A stretch of 64,000 bases of DNA, taken from positions 1 to 64,000 of the forward strand of contig JANQLU010000060.1 in assembly GCA_028280445.1 (NCBI GenBank), written 5' to 3'. Positions 7,038 to 18,194 of the stretch are shown piece by piece (the stretch's first letter is position 1; every line of letters begins with the position of its first letter). The DNA is from Pirellulaceae bacterium. GTDB lineage: Bacteria; Planctomycetota; Planctomycetia; Pirellulales; Pirellulaceae. The translations under genes were made by a program, and so were the position numbers. The notes beneath the pieces are model-generated. The model made no database searches. It saw nothing but the letters and a program-made list of their open reading frames with translations, and had not been told where the DNA came from.

Positions 7038-10000
7038 ATGAAAAATAAAAACAAACAGGAAGTCAATCCGCTCAGCGGCCAAGGAACGAGTCAATCAACC
7101 AAAATGGACGCCACCGAATTGCAACGGTCCGAGCAACTCGACAAATGGATTGATCGCATCAAAACCGATGGGACGCCGCTCGGCGAAACGCCCGATGGCG
7201 TTGAACAAATTGCTATGGAATTATGGCGAGCTGTCCAAAGCGACTCTTGGGCACTGGCAGCCGACTCCGAGAACAAACCGACCATCGAATTCCCGCACAT
7301 CGACGGCTACGAAATCATCGAAATCATTGGCCAGGGAGGAATGGGGACGGTTTTTCGCGCGCGTGATTTAAAACTGGGACGAACTGTCGCACTCAAAGTA
7401 TTGCTGAACGACAAACTCAACTCGGAACGCGCCAAACAACGTTTTCAAGTCGAAGTCCAGGCCGCGGCCCAACTGAATCACCCGTTCATCGTTACCGTTT
7501 ATGCATTTGGTGAATACGAAAACGGTTTGTTTTACAGCATGCGAGAAATTGACGGAATTGACCTCGGCCAATTCCTGACAGACGCGAATCCAGATTCTGA
7601 CAAACCGTGCGATCAAGAACCAAAGGTTGGCCCCAGAGTCGATTTTCATTCCCGCGAATATCAGCGATGGGGCGCCGAGGTTGGACACACGATGGCTGAT
7701 GTGTTGGCCCATGCACATGAACGATTGGTGATCCACCGAGATGTCAAACCAGACAACATCATTATCAGTCGTGATGGCCAAGCCTACCTGACGGATTTCG
7801 GTTTGGCCCGTTTAAACGAAGGTTCGGGTCTGACCGAGGATCAGGACGTCGTCGGATCGCTTCGTTATATGAGTCCCGAGCAAATCGAGGACAGTCAAAG
7901 CGTCGATGCGCGAACAGATATCTACTCATTGGGTGTCACGCTCTATGAATTGTTGACTGGCAAACCCGCCGTCAATCAACCCAGTCTCACATCGACCTTG
8001 CGTCAAATCAAAGAGGGCCGAATCACTCGACCGCGATCGATCATTCCAACCATTGAATCAGATTTGGAAACGATCATCCTCAAATCGATTTCGCTCGAAC
8101 CAGAACTGAGGTACCAAACAGCGAGCGAATTTCGTGATGATTTGAATCGTTATCTCAATGTGTTGCCCATTCATGCAAAGCCACAGGTTTTTACCTTGCA
8201 TTTCAACCGCTGGATCAAACGAAATCGGCAATGGGTTGCCGCGTTGGGTTTGATTGCCAGCAGCCTCGTAACGGTGATTTTGGTCTTTGCTATTTTCAGT
8301 TCGATCCGCGCGAAACGGGACGAAGCCATCATCCGCGCCCGCTCGATTGAGTTGCTTGATCGCGCAGGTGTTCAAAAAATTGCCAACGGACAGGCGTTGC
8401 GAGCCATCAATGATTTTCAACAAGCGTTCGAACTGGCGCCCGATGACACTGAATTGTCACTCATGACTCAACGAATCGATGGTATTCGACGTTGGTCGCC
8501 GAGCTTGGAGAAAGTCGAGCGCTTTCGAGGAAAACTTCTGGAAAGCTACCAGGACGAATCCAAAGTGACGGTTGAGAAACAAGATGAAAAATCTGTCTGT
8601 TTGCTCTACTCGGGGGATTCTGTGAAAGAACTGTTTTCAACATTGCGAATTGTTCGACTAGCCACCTATTCTCCAGACGGAAATCGATGTGCGATTTTGA
8701 CGGGTGACCGGACGAATCGCAATCCAGAAATTCAAATCTATGACCGATCTCGCAACCAGCTTTATCAGCTGCCCATTGAACTCAAATGGCGTGTCACGAA
8801 TCTGTTTTTTCTGGAAGACAGTCGCCAACTATTTTTGACAGGTTGGAACGGCCAAGGTCTGATCTGGGATGTCGTGCAACGGAAAATAATTCGCAGCGTG
8901 TTTTACGATGGCCAATCGCAAAAATCGTGGGTCTTTTCGGCAGCTCGAAACGTCAATCGAAAAATAATGATTGCGGCGGCTTATCCGGGCAAACTGGTTG
9001 CCTATCGCTTGCCAGCGCTGGAGCCAATCTGGGACCCGATTGAACTGCCACAGTGGAAAAACGAAACGTTGGCGCTCAGTCGAAATGGGACGTGGGCAGC
9101 CATCGATACGCCGTACGGCGGTATTCGGGTTTGGCATGTCGAAACTGGCACCGAGATTGCGCTGCACAACAAACCTGACTCTCGGCCAACGGCCATCGCG
9201 TTTTCAAACGATGAATCACACCTGGCCGTCGGTGACCAATTTGGCAATGTGGTGATATGGAAACTGAAAAATGAGAAATCACCGACGGCTAGCCGACACG
9301 GCATGGTGATGCAACATGATCTCGCTATCCAGTCGTTGCAGTTCAATGATCGTATGAACCTGGCGGTGGCTACCGCCAGTGATGTCAGAGTTTGGAGGTT
9401 GGAGGACAACCGGAACATCACTTCCAGTATTCCAGTCGATTCGGGTGTCAAAGAACTGCGTTGGCTTGGCCAAAACCAGCTTCGAATACATACCGATGGA
9501 AAACTTGGCGATCGATTCGAAATCTGGAATCTGCCAAAACATTTAACTGATGAATTTGTTAGCGACGGAAATATCAGCAATTTTCTCGTTGACGGTTCAG
9601 AGGTTTTTGTCGTTTCCAGATTGGATCAAAAATTGAACTACCGCCACGCCGTCGCCAGAGACAAAAACTTCAATCTCGCTCACAAACCAACCGGTATAGC
9701 CGGCCAATATTGTTGCAGCAAAAACGTCATTCATTTTTCGCTCAGCCAAAACCGTTCGCGCGCACTGACATTGCAAATCATCGACGGAAAATGGCAAGCC
9801 GTTATTTATTCCTTTCCCGATTTGCAGCCGATCTGCGAACCCATCAGTATCGGCAGTGGATTGCAAAGTGTTGATATTTCACACGATGGCAAGCGGTGGA
9901 TTTGGGGTGATTTTTATAATCGAAAAATAACCGTTCGCTCGGTGGCCAAAAACAAGGTGTTGTTCCAGGCTGATCTGCCAAATTGGGTGAGCGATACTTG

Positions 10001-10574
10001 TTTTTTGGCCGATGGCAGTTTTGCGGCAATTTCATGGGACGGAAAGCTCAGAATTTGGAACGTTGACGGAACGTTGGCAAACGAATTCAATCATTCCGAA
10101 GTCCCAGATCTTTTGAGGTCACAAGGCGGACAACTGATTGTGGCTCACGGGAATCAACTGTCGCTGTATCAAAACAGTCGTGGATCGTGGCAACTGGCGA
10201 AATGTTGGGAGCATCAATCGGGTTCGATTGTCAACATTCAGTTCAGCAACGATGAATCGCGTTTTGTAACTTGTGGTGACAATGGCCAAACGAAACTTTG
10301 GTCACAAGATGCCCGGTTAATTTCGACATTGAATTCCGCTGGGCCGGTTTCTCATTGCCAGTTTTCCGCGAATGATCGCTGGCTTGCCACACTTGGGCGA
10401 GCCGGAGGAATCAATTTGTGGGAGTCTGAAACCGGTAAACCCATGGCTTCTACAATTTCCGGGCGCCAGCCGATCAAACTGATGACTTGGTACCACGATA
10501 AAATTTACTTTGGCGGTTATTCAAACGGAAAATACTGGGTTCAAAACATTGCAATTCCAGATAGTTGGCGTTAA
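7038..10574 (+). CDS. Membrane Ser/Thr protein kinase with WD40-like C-terminal domain
   Basis: 1178 residues. The kinase domain spans about residues 87-375: glycine loop IGQGGMGTVF, Lys120 in VALKVL, catalytic HRDVKPDN (His233, Asp235), DFG in YLTDFGLAR, and SPEQ plus DIYSLG. A transmembrane helix lies at about 403-422 (WVAALGLIASSLVTVILVFAIF). The extracytoplasmic part of about 750 residues holds a tetratricopeptide-like stretch and then WD40-like blades (IWDVVQRKIIRS, VRVWRLEDN, RIWNVDGTL, KLWSQDARL). It follows the sigma gene by two bases. The domain layout suggests an outside-sensing propeller signalling to a cytoplasmic kinase, then to the sigma factor. Confidence 0.93.
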   Translation: MKNKNKQEVNPLSGQGTSQSTKMDATELQRSEQLDKWIDRIKTDGTPLGETPDGVEQIAMELWRAVQSDSWALAADSENKPTIEFPHIDGYEIIEIIGQGGMGTVFRARDLKLGRTVALKVLLNDKLNSERAKQRFQVEVQAAAQLNHPFIVTVYAFGEYENGLFYSMREIDGIDLGQFLTDANPDSDKPCDQEPKVGPRVDFHSREYQRWGAEVGHTMADVLAHAHERLVIHRDVKPDNIIISRDGQAYLTDFGLARLNEGSGLTEDQDVVGSLRYMSPEQIEDSQSVDARTDIYSLGVTLYELLTGKPAVNQPSLTSTLRQIKEGRITRPRSIIPTIESDLETIILKSISLEPELRYQTASEFRDDLNRYLNVLPIHAKPQVFTLHFNRWIKRNRQWVAALGLIASSLVTVILVFAIFSSIRAKRDEAIIRARSIELLDRAGVQKIANGQALRAINDFQQAFELAPDDTELSLMTQRIDGIRRWSPSLEKVERFRGKLLESYQDESKVTVEKQDEKSVCLLYSGDSVKELFSTLRIVRLATYSPDGNRCAILTGDRTNRNPEIQIYDRSRNQLYQLPIELKWRVTNLFFLEDSRQLFLTGWNGQGLIWDVVQRKIIRSVFYDGQSQKSWVFSAARNVNRKIMIAAAYPGKLVAYRLPALEPIWDPIELPQWKNETLALSRNGTWAAIDTPYGGIRVWHVETGTEIALHNKPDSRPTAIAFSNDESHLAVGDQFGNVVIWKLKNEKSPTASRHGMVMQHDLAIQSLQFNDRMNLAVATASDVRVWRLEDNRNITSSIPVDSGVKELRWLGQNQLRIHTDGKLGDRFEIWNLPKHLTDEFVSDGNISNFLVDGSEVFVVSRLDQKLNYRHAVARDKNFNLAHKPTGIAGQYCCSKNVIHFSLSQNRSRALTLQIIDGKWQAVIYSFPDLQPICEPISIGSGLQSVDISHDGKRWIWGDFYNRKITVRSVAKNKVLFQADLPNWVSDTCFLADGSFAAISWDGKLRIWNVDGTLANEFNHSEVPDLLRSQGGQLIVAHGNQLSLYQNSRGSWQLAKCWEHQSGSIVNIQFSNDESRFVTCGDNGQTKLWSQDARLISTLNSAGPVSHCQFSANDRWLATLGRAGGINLWESETGKPMASTISGRQPIKLMTWYHDKIYFGGYSNGKYWVQNIAIPDSWR

Positions 10575-10810
10575 CCCGCTTGGCCCAAAACCCGCAACAG
10601 TGCACATCATCGCCAGCAGTTTTGACTGCCCGAAAAATAGAGAATGCACGTCATCGTTATCTAGCGTACAAATTGCGGACGAGGCACACAACTGAGAACG
10701 ATTAGGGATTCGAAGAAGCAAGGTCGAAAATATCTGTCCGCCGCGCACCAATCAGGTATCATGGGGGTCGAGCGAGACAGATTCCCACAGCATATTCACG
10801 AGGGTTCCAA

Positions 10811-12058
10811 ATGAGGTTTTCCAATATCTTTCTGATTGCCGCGTTGTTTGCTTTTCACTTCGTTCCATCGTTGAGCGCCCAGGACTGGAAAAACTTTCGC
10901 GGTCCCGGCGGACAAGGTTACTCCAAAGAAACGAATTTGCCCGCCAAATGGAGCGACGACGAAAACCTGACATGGAAAACCAAATTGCCCGGCGCGGGTT
11001 CGTCGAGCCCCATTGCTTTAGGCGACAAAATTTATGTGACTTGCTACAGCGGATATGGGATCAAACGTGGCGAAGGCAGCTTGGAAGATTTGAAATTGCA
11101 TCTCGTTTGCGTCAACAGCAAAGACGGCAAAATTGAATGGGACACCAAAATCGATTCACGGCAACCCGAAAGTCGAAACGTCCGCGATCATGGCTACGCG
11201 GCGGCAACGCCAGCAACCGACGGAAAACACATTTATGTATTTTTCGGAAAAACGGGTGTTGTGAAATATGATCTCAAAGGCAAAAAAATTTGGCAAACAA
11301 CGGTCGGTGACGGCGTGCACGGTTGGGGCTGCGGAACGTCTCCGGTCCTCTACAAAAATCTGGTCATCGTCAACGCCAGCGTCGAAAGCAAATCGGTCGT
11401 CGCCATCGATAAAGAATCTGGAAAAGAAAAATGGCGCGTTAAAGGCGTGAGGCGATCCTGGAGTACGCCGCACCTGGTCGATGTTGGCGACCGGCAAGAA
11501 TTGGTTGTCAGTTCGCAAAATGAAATTCTGGCTTACGATCCGGCAACAGGCGACGAGCTGTGGAAATGCAAAGGCATTCTCGATTATGTTTGCCCTAGCA
11601 TTGTCTCTCACAAAGGAATCGTTTACGTGATCGGCGGTCGTTCATCGAATACTGTTGCCGTCAAAGCCGGTGGCAAAGGCGAGGTCAAAGAATTATGGCG
11701 AGCACGCGTCGGAGCCAATGTCGCTTCGCCAGTGATTTACAAAGATCATCTTTATTGGGTGAGCGATCGAAGACCAGCCGCCTATTGTCTCAAGCTTTCC
11801 AATGGCGAACTTGTCTACCAGGAACGAGTTTCCGCTCAACCTTATGCATCGGCGGTGATCGCGGACGGTAAAATCTACGTCGTAACTCGACGCAACGGAA
11901 CCATCGTACTGGCCGCAAAACCCAAGTTCGAAAAACTTGCCCAAAACAAACTTACGGATCGCACTCAGTTTAACGCCAGTCCAATTGTTGCCGGTGGAAA
12001 GCTTTATTTGCGAAGCGACCAAAATTTGTATTGCATTGCCAAGAAAAAAAGCAATTAG
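10811..12058 (+). CDS. PQQ-like beta-propeller secreted protein
   Basis: 415 residues with signal peptide MRFSNIFLIAALFAFHFVPS ending in LSAQ, and mature start DWKNFRGPGGQGYSKE. Blade motifs recur: DGKIEWDTKID, KGKKIWQTTVGDG, SGKEKWRVKG, TGDELWKCKG. GAGGG precedes the ATG. It resembles the protein at 3186-4475 in layout, and both are likely periplasmic or surface propellers of unknown ligand. It ends convergently with the exporter gene at 12075 with only 16 bases between stops. Confidence 0.9.
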   Translation: MRFSNIFLIAALFAFHFVPSLSAQDWKNFRGPGGQGYSKETNLPAKWSDDENLTWKTKLPGAGSSSPIALGDKIYVTCYSGYGIKRGEGSLEDLKLHLVCVNSKDGKIEWDTKIDSRQPESRNVRDHGYAAATPATDGKHIYVFFGKTGVVKYDLKGKKIWQTTVGDGVHGWGCGTSPVLYKNLVIVNASVESKSVVAIDKESGKEKWRVKGVRRSWSTPHLVDVGDRQELVVSSQNEILAYDPATGDELWKCKGILDYVCPSIVSHKGIVYVIGGRSSNTVAVKAGGKGEVKELWRARVGANVASPVIYKDHLYWVSDRRPAAYCLKLSNGELVYQERVSAQPYASAVIADGKIYVVTRRNGTIVLAAKPKFEKLAQNKLTDRTQFNASPIVAGGKLYLRSDQNLYCIAKKKSN

Positions 12059-12074
12059 CTTTTTGGCTCGCCTC

Positions 12075-13202
12075 TTAGTTGAGTGCGCGCACAATCGGGA
12101 CCGTGGCCGCCTGAACGGCGGGCGCGAGTCCTGAAATGACTCCAACAACCAGCGAAACGACGACGCCAGACGCAAACAAGTTGACGGATGGACGAAAGGC
12201 GATGGTCGCTCCTTCGGCACCGATCGCAAATCCACCCAAACCGAGAATCAACAGCGCCAATCCCGTTCCGGCAATTCCGCCTAACACACAGAGCAATGTG
12301 CTTTCTGCCAATACCAATCGCAACGTGCGAAACGGGCCAACACCGATGGTTTGCAATATCGCGTATTCCTTGATTCGGTCCTGGACGGACATGACGGTTG
12401 TGGTTGCCACTAAAGCCAATACCAATCCGACACTGGCATACCCCAGCCAATGAGCGAAACCGATCAGATCCACCAGATCGGACAACGTACTTGCTTGAAA
12501 AACTCCTTTACGACGAGTCTTGGTCGCCACCGGTCCCGCCCGCAAGGTTTTGTCAATGTTGCGGGCAACGAGATCGGGGTTGGCATCCTCGCTCAATAAA
12601 ACTTCGTGCTGCGTGACCAAACCTGCGGTATCCAATCCCCGCGTGTACTGAAGAAAATCGAGGCTGGTGTAAATCAAATTTTCTTCGGACGGAACGGCGG
12701 ATCGAAAAACTCCGGCAATGTTGACAGAGATGTTGCCGATTGAAAACTGGTCGCCCGTTTTGATGCCGCGCCGTTGCGCTACATTGCGGCCAACAATTGC
12801 TGCATCGCGTCGCGATTGAAAATCGGACCAATTGCCTTCGACCAATTGAATCGGACGGTTTGCCTGAATTTGATCGGGGTCAGCTCCATTGAATACCACA
12901 ATGTCCAGGCTTGCTCGACAATTGTTTGTCCAAACTTGGATGGGCATGACACCTGCGACCCCATCGATTTTTTTGATTTGATCCGCGTAGCTTTGTGGCA
13001 ATCGGCTGCTCGTTGGACAAAATCGGTTTTCTTGAAACACGATTAAACTTCGATCGGCGTCGATGCCGGATGTCAATTGATCGAGCCCTTGTTGGACGGA
13101 ACCGACAAAACAAAAAACAAACATCGCGACTGCCGTTCCGGTCACCGTCAACAGCGTCCGCGTCCGATATCGCCAAAGCGTTTTGAAAACGTAATTGTGC
13201 AT
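12075..13202 (-). CDS. ABC exporter permease (FtsX/MacB type), second copy
   Basis: 375 residues. The first membrane helix is near residues 14-37 ([20 protein letters not shown]), then a periplasmic MacB-type domain follows, then an FtsX domain with three helices ([54 protein letters not shown]). It is the last gene of a leftward operon holding ATPase, adaptor, lipoprotein and another permease at 16219-17373. Substrate is unknown. Confidence 0.88.
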   Translation of the reverse strand: MHNYVFKTLWRYRTRTLLTVTGTAVAMFVFCFVGSVQQGLDQLTSGIDADRSLIVFQENRFCPTSSRLPQSYADQIKKIDGVAGVMPIQVWTNNCRASLDIVVFNGADPDQIQANRPIQLVEGNWSDFQSRRDAAIVGRNVAQRRGIKTGDQFSIGNISVNIAGVFRSAVPSEENLIYTSLDFLQYTRGLDTAGLVTQHEVLLSEDANPDLVARNIDKTLRAGPVATKTRRKGVFQASTLSDLVDLIGFAHWLGYASVGLVLALVATTTVMSVQDRIKEYAILQTIGVGPFRTLRLVLAESTLLCVLGGIAGTGLALLILGLGGFAIGAEGATIAFRPSVNLFASGVVVSLVVGVISGLAPAVQAATVPIVRALN

Positions 13203-13224
13203 TTCCAGATATCCCGATTGCTTT

Positions 13225-13923
13225 TTAAACGCCCATGGTTATTGCTGTTTCGGAATCGACAAACTTGCCTTGATCCAAAACCAGTTTCCGTGACGCAATT
13301 CCTGCCACATCGCGATCATGCGTTACCATCAACAGCGTGATGTCCAACTCACGATTCAAACGTTGCAGCAGCGTTTGAATTTGTTCGCTGGTCTGGGCAT
13401 CTAAACTGCCTGTTGGCTCATCGGCAACGACGACTTTGGGGTGAGCGACGATGGCGCGGGCAATTCCGACCCGTTGTTCCTGGCCTCCCGACAATTGTCG
13501 TGGATAATGGTTTGCTCGATCGGTCAACCCGACCGCCTCTAATGCCAGTTCAACTCGCTGTCGCCGCTGCGATTTAGACAATTTGAGTAGCAAAGTAGGC
13601 AACTCGACATTCTCATAAGTTGTCAAAACGGGAATCAGGTTGTGGGTTTGAAAGATATAACCGAGGTTGGCAGCACGCCAATCAGCCAGTTTGCTGCGAG
13701 ACAAACCGGTCACTTCGACACCATCGACGGAAATTGTTCCCCGATCCGGTCGATCAATTCCGCTGATCAAATTCAGCAGCGTACTTTTGCCAGTACCACT
13801 GGGTCCCATCAACGAGACAAACTCTCCCGCCTGGATATCGAGATCGACTTCGTCCAGTGGTGTGATGGTTTCTTCGCCTTTGGTAAAGCTTTTGCTTACA
13901 CCTCTGAGTTCCACGAGTGCCAT
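13225..13923 (-). CDS. ABC transporter ATP-binding protein (MacB/LolD type)
   Basis: 232 residues. Walker [10 protein letters not shown] is at 40-48, Q-loop near 92, signature LSGGQ at 144-148 (followed by EQRVGIARA), and Walker B VVVADEP with Asp168 and Glu169. It belongs to the LolD/MacB family that powers mechanotransmission exporters. It lies between the adaptor and one permease of the same operon, and so energises the two FtsX permeases. Confidence 0.93.
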   Translation of the reverse strand: MALVELRGVSKSFTKGEETITPLDEVDLDIQAGEFVSLMGPSGTGKSTLLNLISGIDRPDRGTISVDGVEVTGLSRSKLADWRAANLGYIFQTHNLIPVLTTYENVELPTLLLKLSKSQRRQRVELALEAVGLTDRANHYPRQLSGGQEQRVGIARAIVAHPKVVVADEPTGSLDAQTSEQIQTLLQRLNRELDITLLMVTHDRDVAGIASRKLVLDQGKFVDSETAITMGV

Positions 13924-13964
13924 GATTGTTCCTGTTTGTTCGTTTGTATTCGTTGATTTGTTAT

Positions 13965-15530
13965 TTACTTGATTCCGAGGGCGCGATCATCACCCTGTAC
14001 GTCAACTAGCGCTCCGTCGCGTAAACCATCGACATCGGAGGCAATCAATTTGTCGGTGACTTGCAAACCAGAAACGACTTCGACCAACTCGCCATTGATT
14101 ACCTGGCCGATGGTGACGCGGATTTTTTTTGCGCGGTTGTTGGCATCGACCACCCAAACCACGCTGCCCGAATCACTCGATTGGATCAGCTGTTTGGGGA
14201 CAAAGATCCGCTCGGTTTCGGAAGCCTTACTGGAATCAGACTTGGCAACTTTGCGAGCCAGAAACGTCGCGGTTACTAACATCTCGGGACGTACCGTGTC
14301 TGGAGGATCAATCACTTCGACTTTGACCTCCAACGTATTTTTTTGAATGTTGGCCGTGCTATTAGGCTGCAGAACACGTCCTTTGATCGTCCTTTCGGAC
14401 GAAGCGGTTTTTATTTCGACCGGCTGTCCTTGTTGAACCAACGGTACATCTTCCAGGCGAACATCGGCACGGACCTGCAAACGGCTGGGATCATACATCT
14501 GGACGACCGAACTGGAATCCTGATTAGCGCGGGTTTCCAGCCCCATCACGCGCATTCCCGGAGCCGCCAACAGTCGCAAAATGCGGCCATCGACTGGAGC
14601 GCGGATCGTATTGCGCTCCAACTCCAACTCCGCTTTTTGCAACTTCAACTTGGCAGCATCGCGCAGTGCCGCCGTCGATTGCACCTTGGCTTCGGCTTCG
14701 GCCAACTGTCGCTTTTCCTCGATCAACAACTTCAGCTGAAGTTCAACGGCTGTAACTTTTTCTTGCAAAGCGGCGATTTCACGTTTCAAACTGGGTTGGC
14801 GTTTTTTCAACTCGCGCAATTTGGCATCGGCCGCGACCAACTCGGCTTCCGCTTTTCGCAAAACAACTCCTGCGATCGCTCGGCCGGCGGCGCGTTTACC
14901 TTCAACACTTTTTTTGGCGTATTTCAAGTTGGCTTCGGCCGCTTCGATTTGAAATGGCAAGTCCGCCCACTGCGTTTCGGTTTTGGCCAACAAACTTTTT
15001 GCGTCCGCCAACTGAACTTGCAGATGCACCGGATGTTCGACGCGCTGACGTGCGGCAAGTCGCTCGGCACACGCGCGCTTCCATTGCCCTTCGGCGGTCT
15101 TCAAATTGGCTGCCGCCTGTTTGACAGCGATTTCGGCATCGATAGAAATCAACCGCGCAATTGGATCGCCCTTTTGGACCGCCTGCCCTTCGACGACCAG
15201 CAATTCTTCGATTACGCCTGGCGCAAGTGCTGGAACGTTGATCGCGGTCGGCCGGGGCTCGATCCAACCCGCCGCTTGAAACAGCGGCGTCCCCGACTGT
15301 TGTACACTGGCGCGTTTGACAATCACTGGAATCACGCGAACCGATTTCTTTGGCAAAATTGATTTGCCCAAAGCGGCAACGATCAAAACCGCAAACCCTA
15401 ACAGAATTCCACCGGGCACGACGTATCGTGTGATCCACTTGCGCCGCAAGGGGCGCGATTTGCGATTCGATTCATCGCGTGGCGAGCGATCAAGCGCAAG
15501 CTGGGATAGATCGAGTTGAGCGTTCGTCAT
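13965..15530 (-). CDS. HlyD/MacA-type efflux adaptor subunit
   Basis: About 521 residues from ATG 15530, which has GAGGA ahead; a start at 15563 would add 11 residues without a ribosome site. An inner-membrane helix lies near 36-55. The lipoyl half-motif ([25 protein letters not shown]) precedes a long coiled coil rich in Lys/Glu/Ala/Leu, longer than in typical MacA, and the second half-motif is [20 protein letters not shown]. Beta-barrel and membrane-proximal domains follow. It bridges the permeases to the outer membrane; no TolC-like gene lies in this window. Confidence 0.9.
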   Translation of the reverse strand: MTNAQLDLSQLALDRSPRDESNRKSRPLRRKWITRYVVPGGILLGFAVLIVAALGKSILPKKSVRVIPVIVKRASVQQSGTPLFQAAGWIEPRPTAINVPALAPGVIEELLVVEGQAVQKGDPIARLISIDAEIAVKQAAANLKTAEGQWKRACAERLAARQRVEHPVHLQVQLADAKSLLAKTETQWADLPFQIEAAEANLKYAKKSVEGKRAAGRAIAGVVLRKAEAELVAADAKLRELKKRQPSLKREIAALQEKVTAVELQLKLLIEEKRQLAEAEAKVQSTAALRDAAKLKLQKAELELERNTIRAPVDGRILRLLAAPGMRVMGLETRANQDSSSVVQMYDPSRLQVRADVRLEDVPLVQQGQPVEIKTASSERTIKGRVLQPNSTANIQKNTLEVKVEVIDPPDTVRPEMLVTATFLARKVAKSDSSKASETERIFVPKQLIQSSDSGSVVWVVDANNRAKKIRVTIGQVINGELVEVVSGLQVTDKLIASDVDGLRDGALVDVQGDDRALGIK

Positions 15531-15609
15531 GGTTTGTCCTCGTTTGAAATGGCGAAAAACCAAACGGTCGAAGCGGGGAGAAAAACGATTCTCCCCGTCC
15601 GGAACATTT

Positions 15610-16125
15610 CTACTGCTTCACATACACTTTCTGGGCCATAACAGATAGATTCCCCTGTTCGTCCCGTTTCGCCGTTCCCTGAACAACGACCAATGATAAT
15701 TCTTTGACGCCGAGCAGCTGTCGGGCATCTTCCGAAACTGTTTTGCCGCGTTCGTTGACAATTTTGACCGTTGCAATGTTTTCTTTGACTTCGTTTTGAG
15801 TGCAGCAATAATCCCACGGCGTCGGGCAGCCTTCCTCCGGCGGACAATAAGCGACCTTGGGATCGACAATCGTAAACGCTGCAATCCCTTCGACAAATGG
15901 CTTGGTTGAACCGCCAATATGTCCGACCAGCGTTACTGCATCACCGTCTTTCGCACCTTTGCGCGCCTCGCCAACGGGAGTCGAATCATCGGGTTCACTG
16001 GCGACCAGGTACTGTTTTCCCGTTGGTTCTGACGATTTGGTGTTTTCGTTTTTGGATTCGGACGGTTTGCAACCGATCAATACCACAATAGCTGTAACCA
16101 AACTCAGATTAGCAATCGTTTTCAT
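15610..16125 (-). CDS. Lipoprotein of the exporter operon
   Basis: 171 residues. The lipobox is clear: N-terminal [19 protein letters not shown], so Cys19 would be lipidated. The body has a small beta-rich domain ([22 protein letters not shown]) with a Cys-rich [15 protein letters not shown] segment in the middle. It looks like an OB-fold-like domain but no named family is claimed. AAGGA precedes the ATG. Location between permease 1 and the adaptor suggests it works with the exporter, perhaps as a metal- or substrate-binding accessory. Confidence 0.8.
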   Translation of the reverse strand: MKTIANLSLVTAIVVLIGCKPSESKNENTKSSEPTGKQYLVASEPDDSTPVGEARKGAKDGDAVTLVGHIGGSTKPFVEGIAAFTIVDPKVAYCPPEEGCPTPWDYCCTQNEVKENIATVKIVNERGKTVSEDARQLLGVKELSLVVVQGTAKRDEQGNLSVMAQKVYVKQ

Positions 16126-16218
16126 TTTCGTTTTCCTTTCGAATTTTTCAGTTAAGATTTTTTTTATTCAAAATGTTTCAAGTTTTTTTCGTGTGAATGG
16201 TGCCACGGGTTCAATGAT

Positions 16219-17373
16219 TTAAACCGCTTTGAGACTCACCGCGACTTTGGCACGGAGTGCCTTGATCGCAGGCGGAAGCGCTCCGAGCACCCCCAACAGC
16301 AGCCCAATACCACAGCCAAACAAAACGGCGACACTATCGATCCGCAAAGTAAACGCCCCCATCGTGAAACGAATGGCGAGGCCGTTCATCAAAACCAGGG
16401 CAATCGCACCGGCGATCAATGATGCCGCTGCAGCCAACAATACGCCTTCCTGAACAATGCTGAGTAATATTGCTCGACGGCGATATCCGATCGCTTGCAG
16501 CGTAGCGATCTCACGGACTCGCCCGGCAACGGCGCCGTACATCATGTTCAATCCAGCAAATACACCTGCTCCGGAGACCAACAACACAACGAGCCAGGCA
16601 AGAATTCGAACCGGCTTGTAGTGTTGCTGCAGCGATTGGTAATAGTCGGTTTCACCCAATGCGCGGAGCTCGAGATCCGTTCGTTCTTTGCAAAATAATT
16701 CGATTTCGGCGGTCGAGCTGCCCGGCTCGAGCAGCAGCGCGACGACGGTCAAATCCTGTCGTTTGGTTGCCGTTTGCAAATCGGCCAGATTACACCAGAT
16801 TTCAGATTCACAAGCGGCCCCTCCCGCGGCAAATTGTCCGACAATCTCCCACGTTTTATTTTCAAAAACGACTTGTTTACCGATCGCCAAATCCTGTTTG
16901 TCATATCCAAGCTTGGCCGCGGCCAATTGACCAACGATCACTTCGCCGGACGAAGGCCATTTTCCATCAATCAGTTTGACCGAACGACGAACCAACGGTG
17001 CACCGGTGGTAACTCCGCGCACCAATCCCAACCCGCCGTTGTTTTCGTCAGTGTTGACTCGCGTGCCGAGATACATCTCAGGCGAAACATGAGTCACACC
17101 GAACCGTTGCTGAGTTCCTTCGACACTGGCCGCCAACAGGGCAGGGGTGCGCGCGGCAATCGCCGAATTCTCGATGTTTTCTTCGGAATTAACCGAATAC
17201 ACGAGAACGACGTCTCGATCACCGCTGATCGATAATGATTTTTCCAGGCCGCGAATGAATCCAACGACAACGAACACCAGCAAAATGACCGTTGACAGCG
17301 CCGCCAGCGTTAGCATTGTTCGCAACGGGCGCCGCGCAAGATTTCGCACACCATATTCCCAAGGGAGTAACAT
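16219..17373 (-). CDS. ABC exporter permease (FtsX/MacB type), first copy
   Basis: 384 residues with helix 1 near 20-42 ([22 protein letters not shown]), a periplasmic domain of about 200 residues, and three C-terminal FtsX helices ([60 protein letters not shown]). It differs clearly from the permease at 12075-13202, so the exporter probably uses a heterodimer. The sequence ends [18 protein letters not shown], as in FtsX-family proteins. Confidence 0.9.
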   Translation of the reverse strand: MLLPWEYGVRNLARRPLRTMLTLAALSTVILLVFVVVGFIRGLEKSLSISGDRDVVLVYSVNSEENIENSAIAARTPALLAASVEGTQQRFGVTHVSPEMYLGTRVNTDENNGGLGLVRGVTTGAPLVRRSVKLIDGKWPSSGEVIVGQLAAAKLGYDKQDLAIGKQVVFENKTWEIVGQFAAGGAACESEIWCNLADLQTATKRQDLTVVALLLEPGSSTAEIELFCKERTDLELRALGETDYYQSLQQHYKPVRILAWLVVLLVSGAGVFAGLNMMYGAVAGRVREIATLQAIGYRRRAILLSIVQEGVLLAAAASLIAGAIALVLMNGLAIRFTMGAFTLRIDSVAVLFGCGIGLLLGVLGALPPAIKALRAKVAVSLKAV

Positions 17374-17520
17374 TGTTTCCGACTAAACAAGGGTAAATAG
17401 GAAATTGCAAAGAACGAACCGAGAGTCAGTTTCAAATGGCACAAAATGTTCGCGCATTCACAACGCAAAAACATCTTGTCCAGATCGAACTCAGACTCTG
17501 GTCTTTAGAATTTTCGGCCT

Positions 17521-17949
17521 TTAAATCAGCCAACAAGAAAGCACAGCGCGCACAGCGACCGCCGAAGCTTCGACGGGAATTAATGAGAAATGTCGAACGA
17601 ACTGACGTTCAATCAACAAAGGCTGAATCGTTTGAGGTTGAGCCCAAACCACAATATCCGAAATGAATTGCCTCGTGATCACAGGGCTATCTCCATGGAT
17701 CGGCAGCGCACCACGGCAGAAACAATCGCTGCATTCACAATCATCCCATGGTTCGGGCGCCGGTTGCGGCAAATCGGGTGTCGGGTGATGACAACACTGA
17801 CAGGCGACAGCTGGTGTTTCGCTGACATTCGACTGCTGACATCCGCCAATCATGCAGCGAAGTGGACACAACACGACCACCACAGCAACGATCAGACAAA
17901 TTAGCTTGTTTTGGATCACGAAATCGACGCCTGAATCAGAATGGAGCAC
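17521..17949 (-). CDS. Small Cys-rich membrane or secreted protein
   Basis: 142 residues from a GTG start; a GTG at 17919 would give a more usual signal peptide (MIQNKLICLIVAVVVVLCPL). After the hydrophobic segment follow closely spaced cysteines and histidines: CMIGGC, CQCCHHPTPD, and DDCECSDCFCRG. The rest is hydrophobic and unassigned. It stands at the head of the exporter operon. The Cys/His clusters suggest heavy-metal binding, so the exporter might be metal-responsive; this is inference. Confidence 0.65.
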   Translation of the reverse strand: MLHSDSGVDFVIQNKLICLIVAVVVVLCPLRCMIGGCQQSNVSETPAVACQCCHHPTPDLPQPAPEPWDDCECSDCFCRGALPIHGDSPVITRQFISDIVVWAQPQTIQPLLIERQFVRHFSLIPVEASAVAVRAVLSCWLI

Positions 17950-18161
17950 TCATTCAACAGTAGGTCAAATGCTCCGAGCCGTCAAGCTGATCATGTACTG
18001 TGGTGAACATTCCGGCGTTTTTTAAAGATTCCGGCCAGTGCATTTGGCCCGATTTGCCGCGAGACAGTTTTTCGCCGTTCAACCCGAAATGACAACAGTC
18101 GGCAAAAAAAATTTGTCACACTTCATCGCGATCACGACAAAGCTTGATAGACCCGGAATTT

Positions 18162-18175
18162 ATTCGTTAACGAAT
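18162..18175. promoter_or_regulatory. Perfect 14-bp palindrome, candidate operator
   Basis: ATTCGTTAACGAAT is fully palindromic and ends eight bases before the GAGGAG ribosome site of the gene at 18195. In that position it would be within or next to the promoter or 5' leader and could bind a dimeric regulator. Confidence 0.4.
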
Positions 18176-18194
18176 TGAACAGAGGAGACCTCAA

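Noticed and set aside
14343..15362. A 339-codon open frame on + opposite the HlyD adaptor gene
   Set aside because: It is a shadow of a recognised coding frame, with Arg/Gln/Phe-rich composition and no family.
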